DNA from: Janthinobacterium agaricidamnosum NBRC 102515 = DSM 9628
GTDB taxonomy: Bacteria > Pseudomonadota > Gammaproteobacteria > Burkholderiales > Burkholderiaceae_D
DNA length: 64,000 bases
Direction: 5' to 3'
NCBI RefSeq assembly: GCF_000723165.1
Contig: NZ_HG322949.1
Coordinates: 1,136,025-1,200,024, forward strand
Below are positions 56,263 through 64,000 of the stretch, piece by piece. The notes below the pieces were generated by a model. The model was not told the origin of the DNA and made no database searches. It saw only the letters and a program-made list of their open reading frames with translations. Numbering within the stretch: the stretch's first letter is position 1; every line of letters begins with the position of its first letter. The position numbers were made by a program, and so were the translations under genes.

Positions 56263-56778
56263 TTACTGGGCGCCGCTGCGCTGCATCGGCCGCTTTTCCT
56301 TGCGCCAGCGATCCAGGCTCAGCAATTCATCGCCGATCAAGTCTTCCACCAGGATCTCTGTGCTGTGCTGGGCGACCAGGAAGCTTTCCCAGCGGTGCGC
56401 CGCTTCGGGAGTATTTTCGACAAAGCTCAATTGCCAGTAGCTCTTGCCTTCGATCAGCATCGGCTCGGGATCGTATTCGATCACCGCGCCATGCGATTTG
56501 CCGGCCGATTGTTGTTCGATGCAGGCCGACCATGCTTGCAACTCAGGCAGGCTCATCAGGTCTGCCAGCGCTTGCTCCTTGCTGCGCGCGCCAGCTTTCG
56601 GCGCGGTTGCCGCCGGCGCAGCCGCTGATGCGGTAGCGGATGCCGTAGCTACGGCAGCAACCGGCGCAGTGACTGCCGGTTGAGCGTGCCAATAATAGCC
56701 GGCCAGTCCGGCCGCCAGCAAGCCGGCCAGTGTCCCTGCGATAACCGCGGTTTTCGACGATGATGCGGATTGCGACAT
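56263..56778 (-). CDS. Hypothetical protein with one transmembrane helix
   Basis: 171 residues. Helix at about 10-27 (AVIAGTLAGLLAAGLAGYY), then an Ala/Thr-rich spacer (about 35-62) and a C-terminal soluble domain of unknown fold (LPELQAWSACIEQQSAGKSHG; VENTPEAAHRWESFLV). Convergent with the MFS gene. Confidence 0.65.
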   Translation of the reverse strand: MSQSASSSKTAVIAGTLAGLLAAGLAGYYWHAQPAVTAPVAAVATASATASAAAPAATAPKAGARSKEQALADLMSLPELQAWSACIEQQSAGKSHGAVIEYDPEPMLIEGKSYWQLSFVENTPEAAHRWESFLVAQHSTEILVEDLIGDELLSLDRWRKEKRPMQRSGAQ

Positions 56779-56906
56779 GATGGACGGCCTTTGCTGGGTG
56801 ACGTTGCTGAAATAGTTGCAGGAGTAGTTGCGGGAATACTAAACCAAAGTCATGCAGGGGACAATCATTGTCCGTGAGTGGCGTTCACTGCGACGGTTTT
56901 TTCCAG

Positions 56907-56940
56907 AAAAAAAGGCTATCTCCAACAGAAGATAGCCTTT
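56907..56940 (-). terminator. Rho-independent terminator of groESL
   Basis: Perfect 11-bp stem AAAGGCTATCT/AGATAGCCTTT (56911-56921 with 56930-56940), eight-base loop, and seven T on the minus strand. Located 60 bp after the groEL stop. Confidence 0.9.
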
Positions 56941-56999
56941 CGGTGATGCCGATGGCAGGTCTGGCGCAGTCGTTACCCCGCGCCTTGACCCGCCCGCAA

Positions 57000-58682
<1,683 letters not shown>

Positions 58683-58704
58683 CTAAAACGAAACAATTCG
58701 TTGA

Positions 58705-58995
58705 TTACTTGACGACGATCGCCATGATGTCTTCTTCGCGCATGACCAGCAGCTCATCGCCGTCAACCTTGACGGTTTGGCCGGCGTACTTGCCGAACAG
58801 GACGCGGTCGCCGACTTTGACATCCAGAGGACGTACTTTGCCGTCGTCGAGAATCTTGCCATTGCCTACGGCCAGAACTTCGCCTTGATCCGGTTTTTCG
58901 GCAGCTGCATCAGGAATGATGAGGCCGGACGCGGTTTTGGTTTCCTGGTCGAGGCGTTTGACGATAACGCGATCGTTCAATGGGCGCAGATTCAT
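58705..58995 (-). CDS. groES: Co-chaperonin GroES
   Basis: 96 residues, heptameric lid of Gro[21 protein letters not shown] and the mobile loop ([10 protein letters not shown]) are characteristic; ending [13 protein letters not shown]. The start at 58995 follows AAGGAG; the longer frame (59016) is not needed. First gene of groES-groEL. Confidence 0.97.
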   Translation of the reverse strand: MNLRPLNDRVIVKRLDQETKTASGLIIPDAAAEKPDQGEVLAVGNGKILDDGKVRPLDVKVGDRVLFGKYAGQTVKVDGDELLVMREEDIMAIVVK

Positions 58996-59116
58996 ACAAA
59001 ACTCCTTAAAGATCAATGGATAGATATTGCTTGGTTGATTGCAAGGTACCCTCGTTACAGGGTCCGCAGTCGGTCGATTGCCGTTTCAGTTTGCTTAAAG
59101 CGGCTAGAAAGAGTTG

Positions 59117-59143
59117 TTAGCACTCTCTACTAACGAGTGCCAA
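59117..59143. promoter_or_regulatory. CIRCE operator (HrcA binding)
   Basis: TTAGCACTC, nine bases, GAGTGCCAA: one mismatch from the CIRCE consensus inverted repeat. It abuts the -10 of the groESL promoter, so HrcA would repress at normal temperature. Confidence 0.93.
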
Positions 59144-59171
59144 TTATAGGGACGGTATGTGGCTAATTCAA
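59143..59171 (-). promoter_or_regulatory. groESL promoter
   Basis: Minus strand TTGAAT (59166-59171), 17 bases, TATAAT (59143-59148), followed by the CIRCE operator and then a 120-bp leader to groES. Confidence 0.85.
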
Positions 59172-59410
59172 GTGTGCATGCATTTATTTCATAAGCATGC
59201 TCGAATTCCGCAGCCCTGAATGCATGCGGCTTGCGCTGTCTCAAGCAGTTCCCCGGGCGTCGGCGGGATTATGTCGATTTACTATCAACTATCAGATGTC
59301 GATTGTCTTTGTTCATGGAGCCTCTTGCAGTGGGCAAATTGACGCTCCAGGGCTTGCCTATGCTGCGATATGGTCAGCCTTTATTTGTTGCACTTGCATC
59401 ATTTTCAGCT

Positions 59411-59444
59411 GGCGGTGCCGGATTCATGGAGATCCGGCACCGCC
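59411..59444. repeat. Perfect 12-bp inverted repeat in the groESL-zapB-like gap
   Basis: GGCGGTGCCGGA and its complement with a 10-base loop, no T tract on either side. The gap 59172-59659 holds no convincing gene otherwise; the short ORFs in it lack ribosome sites. Confidence 0.55.
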
Positions 59445-59659
59445 ATGAACCTGGCGCATCGCGGCGGCAGCCAGGCTGCACGTAAAGTACAAATAAGCGG
59501 CAAATAAGCGTCACTTTCGAATCCGATGCCTGCCTGATGCCGATAATGGCACTTTGGAAAGCATGCTGGCCGGGAAATCTTGATGTAGATTCCGTAAATA
59601 TGTGTTACAGCTGCCTGATTCGATTGACGCCTGTACGGCAGCCGCCCTATAGTGGCGGG

Positions 59660-59908
59660 ATGATTTCCGAATTCCATGAATTATCCGAAAAGATCGGCCT
59701 GCTGGCCGAGATGACGCACGAGTTGCGTCGCGAAAACGCACAACTGCGCCAGGCGAACGCCGTCCTGAGCGCGGAAAATGCCGCCTACGTCCAGCGCATG
59801 AGCGAAGCGCAGCAGCGGGTGGTCGCCTTGCTGGAAAAAATCCCTGAATTGGTGCAGGCCGGACTGGAGCAGGCGCAAATCGAATCGGCCGGGAAGGAAG
59901 CACAATGA
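59660..59908 (+). CDS. ZapB-like coiled-coil protein (TIGR02449 type)
   Basis: 82 residues. Nearly all coiled coil (FHELSEKIGLLAEMTHELRR, ENAQLRQANAVLSAENAAYV) with a helical tail. Small coiled-coil proteins of this kind precede zapA in many beta- and gammaproteobacteria and are thought to act at the division ring. Start at ATG 59660; the longer frame adds residues unlike the family. Overlaps zapA by ATGA. Confidence 0.8.
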   Translation: MISEFHELSEKIGLLAEMTHELRRENAQLRQANAVLSAENAAYVQRMSEAQQRVVALLEKIPELVQAGLEQAQIESAGKEAQ

Positions 59909-60216
59909 CGCGTGTCGATGTCAACATCATGGGCCAGTCCTACAGCATGGTGTGCCGCGAAGGCGAGGAGCGCGCGTTGCGCGAAGCGGCGATTTATCTC
60001 GACAGCAAGATGAAAGCGATCCGCGACGCCGGCAAGGTCAAGGGCAACGACCGCATCGCCGTGCTGGCCGCGCTGGGCGTGGCGGCGGAATTCCTGTCGG
60101 TGAAATCGCCGCAGGGACCTCTTTCCGAATTGACCATACTGGAAGTGAAGCAAAAGATCGGCGCCATGCACAAGGTGCTCGACGCGGCGCTGACGCCGCA
60201 GGAAAATCTGTTTTAA
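59905..60216 (+). CDS. zapA: Cell division protein ZapA
   Basis: 103 residues. Family features: DVNIMGQSYSMVCREGEE, the middle helix DSKMKAIRDAGKVKGNDRIA and the alpha-helical coiled coil. ZapA binds FtsZ and bundles Z-ring filaments. Overlaps the ZapB-like gene by four bases, and the 6S RNA gene follows, a gene order conserved in many proteobacteria. Confidence 0.93.
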   Translation: MTRVDVNIMGQSYSMVCREGEERALREAAIYLDSKMKAIRDAGKVKGNDRIAVLAALGVAAEFLSVKSPQGPLSELTILEVKQKIGAMHKVLDAALTPQENLF

Positions 60217-60241
60217 TTCGAGATTAATTCAAGAATTCGCT

Positions 60242-60269
60242 TTGACATGGGCGGGCATAGGAGTAAACT
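60242..60269 (+). promoter_or_regulatory. Promoter of 6S RNA
   Basis: TTGACA (60242-60247), 16 bases, TAAACT (60264-60269), about 8 bp before the predicted RNA start. Confidence 0.7.
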
Positions 60270-60276
60270 TCCTTCC

Positions 60277-60449
60277 TACCCTGCGGTGTTCGCGATTGCC
60301 ATATATTCCTTGAACCATTTATGCGCATCGGTTGCGAATTTTGTTTGATGGGAGTGAGCGTCGCTCGTTCGACGAACCCGAAATTGAACTAACGTGACCA
60401 CCTTGAACCGTTTGGTTCGGGATGCCGGCACAGCGGCACAGGCGGGGTT
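60277..60449 (+). ncRNA. ssrS: 6S RNA
   Basis: Binds the housekeeping RNA polymerase by mimicking an open promoter. Identified by its place after zapA, by the terminal stem (CCTGCGGTG near the 5' end with CACAGGCGGGG at the 3' end), and by CCACCTTGAACCG near the 3' side, close to the CACCTTGAACC of E. coli 6S RNA. Length about 173 bases. Ends are estimates. Confidence 0.85.
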
Positions 60450-60460
60450 CCACATCCAGA

Positions 60461-60497
60461 GCGGCTGCGCATATGCATGTATGCGCAGCCGCTTTTT
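60461..60497 (+). terminator. Rho-independent terminator after 6S RNA
   Basis: Perfect 12-bp stem GCGGCTGCGCAT/ATGCGCAGCCGC with an eight-base loop and five T. Confidence 0.9.
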
Positions 60498-60542
60498 CAT
60501 GCGCGGTCGCTTTGTGCCAGCCGCACTTTTCAGGAGCAGTCC

Positions 60543-61001
60543 ATGCAATACTGGTTGATGAAATCCGAGCCCGACGAAGTCAGTATCGACGATGTGATGG
60601 CGGCGCCGCGGCACACGGTGGCCTGGTTTGGCGTGCGTAATTACCAGGCGCGCAATTTCATGCGCGACGGCATGAAGGTCGGCGACGGCGTGCTGTTTTA
60701 TCACTCCAGTTGTCCGCAGCCGGGCGTGGCCGGCTTGGCGGTGGTGGCCAGCCACGCTTATCCGGATCACAGCCAGTTTGAAACCGGCGGCAAGTATTTC
60801 GACCCGAAGGCGACCCCGGCACAGCCACGCTGGATCAGCATCGATGTGCAGGGCACCAGGAAGACCGCATTACTGCCGTTGGCCGAGTTGCGCCGCACCG
60901 AGGGACTGGAACAGATGCCGCTGCTGCAAAAAGGCAGCCGGCTGTCGATCACGCCGGTCACGCCGGCGCAGTGGCAGATTATTGTCGCCATGCTCAAGTA
61001 A
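60543..61001 (+). CDS. EVE domain protein
   Basis: 152 residues from ATG 60543 (CAGGAG upstream). EVE/PUA-like fold: MQYWLMKSEPDEVSIDD, the NYQARNFMRDGMKVGDGVLFY core and LPLLQKGSRLSITPVT. EVE domains bind modified bases in DNA or RNA. Single domain, cytosolic. It follows zapA and 6S RNA, a common Burkholderiales order. Confidence 0.93.
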   Translation: MQYWLMKSEPDEVSIDDVMAAPRHTVAWFGVRNYQARNFMRDGMKVGDGVLFYHSSCPQPGVAGLAVVASHAYPDHSQFETGGKYFDPKATPAQPRWISIDVQGTRKTALLPLAELRRTEGLEQMPLLQKGSRLSITPVTPAQWQIIVAMLK

Positions 61002-61184
61002 GCCGGTACCCGCGCCGATGCCGCCAGGAAGGCCAGGCCGGCCTGGCATCCCCATGCCCGGCGCGCGTGGTGCGCCGCGGCCAGCAATGCTCCCTGTCCA
61101 AACAACGCGAACATTCATTTCCCTCACTTGAGTGCGGCACGATGTGCTTAACGATGACCTTCGCCGGTCAGGATGGTTCTCGTC

Positions 61185-61212
61185 TTGATAATAATTTTTT
61201 TTGCACTAAATT
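61185..61212 (+). promoter_or_regulatory. Possible vioA promoter
   Basis: TTGATA (61185-61190), 16 bases including a T8 run, TAAATT (61207-61212). It would give a leader of about 220 bases. The gap 61002-61436 shows no gene and no obvious LuxR-type box. Confidence 0.3.
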
Positions 61213-61436
61213 CAGAACTATGTCGCCGGTGAGTAGTCCAACTGACACGAGAAACCCGTCACGCCGGTGCAAACAGGGCGATCAATCAAACTTAGTTTCA
61301 GAACGGACTTTCGCTGACGGATTTTCTTGCCGATGACGGCACCCAAGAGCAATTTTCGCTATGCCACAACACGCTGGCGGCATGTCTGCGGGGGCCTTTT
61401 GCTGATCGGTTCTTGATTAACTAAAAGGAATTCGGG

Positions 61437-62747
61437 ATGACAAATTATTCTGACATTTGCATCGTTGGCGCTGGCATAGGCGGATTGGCATGTGCGGCCC
61501 GATTGAGCGACACCGCCATCGCCAGGCATTTACGCATACGGGTATTCGACCTGAATGCGGCGGTCGGCGGCCGTATCCAGTCGCAGAAAATAGATGGCGA
61601 GGAAATCGCCGAACTCGGCGCCGCGCGCTATTCGCCGCAGCTGCACCCGCATTTCGAGCAACTGATGCAGGGCAGCGGACTGCCGCATGCGGTCTACCCT
61701 TTCACCCAGGCGCTATTTCATGATCGCGTGCAAGAGAAACTGAAGACCACCCTGCTTGGCTTGAAGAAGATGCTGAAAGAGCATCCGAATGACTCCTTCC
61801 TGGCCTTCCTCAGCCAATACCTGGGCGCCGCCGAAGCCACCCGCATGATCAAGGCGACCGGCTATGACGCCTTGCTGCTGCCGATGGTCTCGGCGGCGAT
61901 GGCTTACGACATCATCAAAAAGCATCCGGAGACGCAACACTTTACCGAAAATGCCGATAACCAGTGGCGCTACGCCACCGACGGCTACGGCCAGCTGCTT
62001 GGCCAGTTGCAGCGCCAGGCGCAGGCCGCCGGGGTGGAGTTCCAGCTCGAGCATCGTTTGCTGTCGCTTGAAAAGTCCGGCGCCGAGCATGTGCTGTCCT
62101 TCCAGCATCGCGGCGCGACGCAGGTGCACCGGGCACGCCATCTGATCATGGCCATCCCGCCGTCCGCGATGGCGCGCCTGAACCTGGATTTTCCAGCCGC
62201 CTGGAGTCCGTTCCAGTACGACTCGCTGCCTTTGTTCAAGGGATTCCTGACGTTCGATACACCTTGGTGGCAGGCGCTGGGACTGACCGATAAGGTGTTG
62301 ATGGCCGATAATCCTCTGCGCAAAATCTACTTCAAGAGCGACAAATACCTGCTGTTCTACACCGACAGCAAAAGCGCCACCTATTGGCAAGACAGCCTGG
62401 AGCAAGGGGAAGGCGTGTACCTGCAACGCGTGCGCAGCCATCTGGAAGCAGTACTGCCGCTTGACGGCCAGCCGCTGCCGCCCATCAAGACCCATTTTTA
62501 CAAGCATTGGCCGCATGGCGTCGAGTTTTGCCTGGAGCCGGAAGCCGAGCACCCGACCGTGCTGCTGCACCAGGACGGCATCATCTCGTGTTCGGACGCC
62601 TACACCCCGCATTGCGGCTGGATGGAGGGCAGCCTGATCGGCGCCCGGCAAGCCAGTCGTTTGCTGCTGGAACGGCTCGGCCAGTCGACTGAAACAGCCG
62701 GCGCCGGCAAGCGGCCCCTTACCTCCGCCGATGAAGAGCGAGCATGA
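61437..62747 (+). CDS. vioA: Violacein biosynthesis: FAD-dependent L-tryptophan oxidase VioA
   Basis: 436 residues. First step of violacein synthesis: oxidises L-Trp to the imine of indole-3-pyruvate. The N-terminal GxGxxG is in DICIVGAGIGGLACA; ARYSPQLHPHFEQ, PLFKGFLTFDTPWW, NPLRKIYFKSDKYLLFYTDS and SDAYTPHCGWMEG follow in the order of Chromobacterium VioA (418 residues), including Arg, Lys and Tyr at catalytic places. C-terminus is a little longer. Overlaps vioB by ATGA. Preceded by AAAGGAATTCGGG. Confidence 0.97.
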   Translation: MTNYSDICIVGAGIGGLACAARLSDTAIARHLRIRVFDLNAAVGGRIQSQKIDGEEIAELGAARYSPQLHPHFEQLMQGSGLPHAVYPFTQALFHDRVQEKLKTTLLGLKKMLKEHPNDSFLAFLSQYLGAAEATRMIKATGYDALLLPMVSAAMAYDIIKKHPETQHFTENADNQWRYATDGYGQLLGQLQRQAQAAGVEFQLEHRLLSLEKSGAEHVLSFQHRGATQVHRARHLIMAIPPSAMARLNLDFPAAWSPFQYDSLPLFKGFLTFDTPWWQALGLTDKVLMADNPLRKIYFKSDKYLLFYTDSKSATYWQDSLEQGEGVYLQRVRSHLEAVLPLDGQPLPPIKTHFYKHWPHGVEFCLEPEAEHPTVLLHQDGIISCSDAYTPHCGWMEGSLIGARQASRLLLERLGQSTETAGAGKRPLTSADEERA

Positions 62748-64000
62748 GCATTCTTGATTTCCCGCGCCTGCATTTCCGGGGATTTGCCCGCGCCAATGTG
62801 CCGACCGCCAATCGCAATACGCACGGCCATATCGACATCGCCACCAATACGGTTTCGATGGAGGGAAAACCTTTCGACCCGAACCGGGCGCCGTCTGAAT
62901 TTCATGCGTACTTGAAACAGCTGGCACCGAGGTTCAATGCCGCCGGCATGCCTGATCCGGAAGGCATTTTCAGCCAGGCGGCAGGTTACAATTTTTGCGG
63001 CAATAATCATTTTTCTTGGGAAAATACCAGCATCACCGGCGTCCAGCTGCACGACGCTAGCGTCGATACCGAGGACAGCCTGGTCGGCGCCAGGCTGGCC
63101 TTGTGGGGACATTACAACGATTATCTGCGGACCACGTTCAACCGCGCCAGATGGGTCGACAATCACCCCGGCCGGCCGGACAGCACGCTGATTTACGCCG
63201 GCCAGTTCACGCTGAGCGGCAAGCAGGCCACGCCCAGCACGCCGGCCCTGTTCAGTGCCGACATCAGGCAGGCGCACTCGGTACGCTGGCTTGGCAGCGG
63301 CCATATCACCGAGCGCAGCGGGCATTTCTTGGACGATGAATTCGGCCGTTCCAGGCTGTTCCAGTTTTCCGTGGCGAAGTGCGAACCGCATTTTGTCTTC
63401 AACCAGGACGCGCCGCTGCCGGCCAGCCTGCGCGCCTTGCGGCAGGCGCTGGACGACGACGATGTGCTGGGACTGACAATCCAGTATGCCTTGTTCAATA
63501 TGTCGACGCCGCACAAGCCCGATACCCCGGTGTTCTACGATTTGACCGGCAGCATCGGTCCATGGCGCCGCGACGAGCTGGCCACCTATCCGGCCGGCCG
63601 GCTGCTGCTGCCGCGCCAGCGCAGCCTGGGGCCGGTGCTGGTGAAGGTGCATGCGGGGCGGGTCTCGCTCAATATGCCGACCGCGATTCCGTTCACCACC
63701 CGCGCCGCCAGCGCCGTATCCGAACAGCATCCTACACATGCGCTGGGCGGCCAGCAGGCGCTGGGCGACCTGCTGCTGCGTGATGGCTGCGGCACGCTGC
63801 TGGCCCGCATCCCGCAGCCGCTGTACCTGGATTACTGGCGCCATCATGGCGTCGTCGATGTGCCGCTGCTGCACGCCGCCGCGGCCTCGGGTTCGCTTTG
63901 CCTGGGCAGCGCGCAGGCGCAGTGGGATGAAGCCGACTGGGTGCTGCAGTCCGACAGCAACCAGCTGTATCTGGAAGCGCCCAACCGGCACAAGCAGCAA
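62744..64000 (+). CDS. vioB: Violacein biosynthesis: VioB (N-terminal part, runs off the window)
   Basis: 419 of about 1000 residues; open to the right edge. VioB is the haem enzyme that couples two imine units from VioA. MSILDFPRLHFRGFARANVP, ARLALWGHYNDYLRTTFNRA, DDDVLGLTIQYALFNMSTPH and AGRLLLPRQRSLG match Chromobacterium VioB closely. Start ATG at 62744 overlaps the vioA stop. vioC, vioD and vioE are expected to follow outside the window. Confidence 0.97.
   Translation, partial: MSILDFPRLHFRGFARANVPTANRNTHGHIDIATNTVSMEGKPFDPNRAPSEFHAYLKQLAPRFNAAGMPDPEGIFSQAAGYNFCGNNHFSWENTSITGVQLHDASVDTEDSLVGARLALWGHYNDYLRTTFNRARWVDNHPGRPDSTLIYAGQFTLSGKQATPSTPALFSADIRQAHSVRWLGSGHITERSGHFLDDEFGRSRLFQFSVAKCEPHFVFNQDAPLPASLRALRQALDDDDVLGLTIQYALFNMSTPHKPDTPVFYDLTGSIGPWRRDELATYPAGRLLLPRQRSLGPVLVKVHAGRVSLNMPTAIPFTTRAASAVSEQHPTHALGGQQALGDLLLRDGCGTLLARIPQPLYLDYWRHHGVVDVPLLHAAAASGSLCLGSAQAQWDEADWVLQSDSNQLYLEAPNRHKQQ

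Noticed and set aside
59197..59677. Short ORFs between groESL and the ZapB-like gene
   Set aside because: No ribosome sites, no families, and they cross a perfect inverted repeat.
62600..64000. 466-residue minus-strand frame over vioA/vioB
   Set aside because: Shadow of vioB, which is itself certain from close similarity.

Overview
The window comes from a high-GC betaproteobacterium of the family Oxalobacteraceae, most likely a violacein-producing Janthinobacterium (Duganella or Massilia are the alternatives). The strongest marker is at the right end: vioA followed by the first 419 codons of vioB, with a 4-bp overlap. Supporting features are groES-groEL under a CIRCE operator, a zapB-like/zapA/6S RNA/EVE-domain order, a phasin, an NrsF-type ECF sigma unit and many c-di-GMP and efflux genes.

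Layout. 0-9 kb: the end of an efflux outer-membrane gene, a TPR-like membrane protein, a lipoprotein with a decayed partial copy beside it, and a tetR-OMF-adaptor-RND pump operon with a large operator. 9-16.2 kb: a probable small RNA, a REC-histidine kinase hybrid, a 2OG-Fe dioxygenase, an OhrR-like MarR regulator, a PhyH dioxygenase/sugar-isomerase pair divergent from a LysR regulator, and an M29-like metalloenzyme. 16.4-31.3 kb: a MORN-repeat protein, then the most unusual block. Eight genes in two divergent groups encode beta-rich, zinc-ribbon, VWA-like and membrane proteins around a 1217-residue bacterial tubulin-like protein with a C-terminal GYF_2 domain. I know of no described function for this set.

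31.3-41.6 kb: a molybdopterin oxidoreductase with an operator inside its promoter, a small lipoprotein, a TPR diguanylate cyclase, an MdlAB-type ABC exporter, a phasin and a DUF2164 protein. 41.7-47 kb: cytosine deaminase, a GNAT acetyltransferase, an ECF sigma/NrsF pair sharing a matched divergent promoter with a secreted alpha/beta hydrolase, and a TenA/PqqC-like protein. 47-52.6 kb: a remodelled stretch with a broken efflux gene, a GGDEF-EAL protein with a degenerate EAL domain, an iron-uptake remnant with a Fur-like box, and phosphoglucomutase. Three of four full copies of a 160-173 bp palindrome-ended repeat lie here; the fourth is at 33.6 kb, and a remnant is at 36.4 kb. 52.6-64 kb: a POT transporter, a YqjI-like PadR regulator with an MFS exporter, groESL, cell-division genes, 6S RNA and the violacein operon.

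Tight coupling is common: several gene pairs overlap by the four bases ATGA (tetR/OMF, adaptor/RND, sigma/nrsF, zapB-like/zapA, vioA/vioB, and the two genes of the 19-21 kb pair). I found no rRNA, tRNA, CRISPR array or complete insertion sequence with a transposase.
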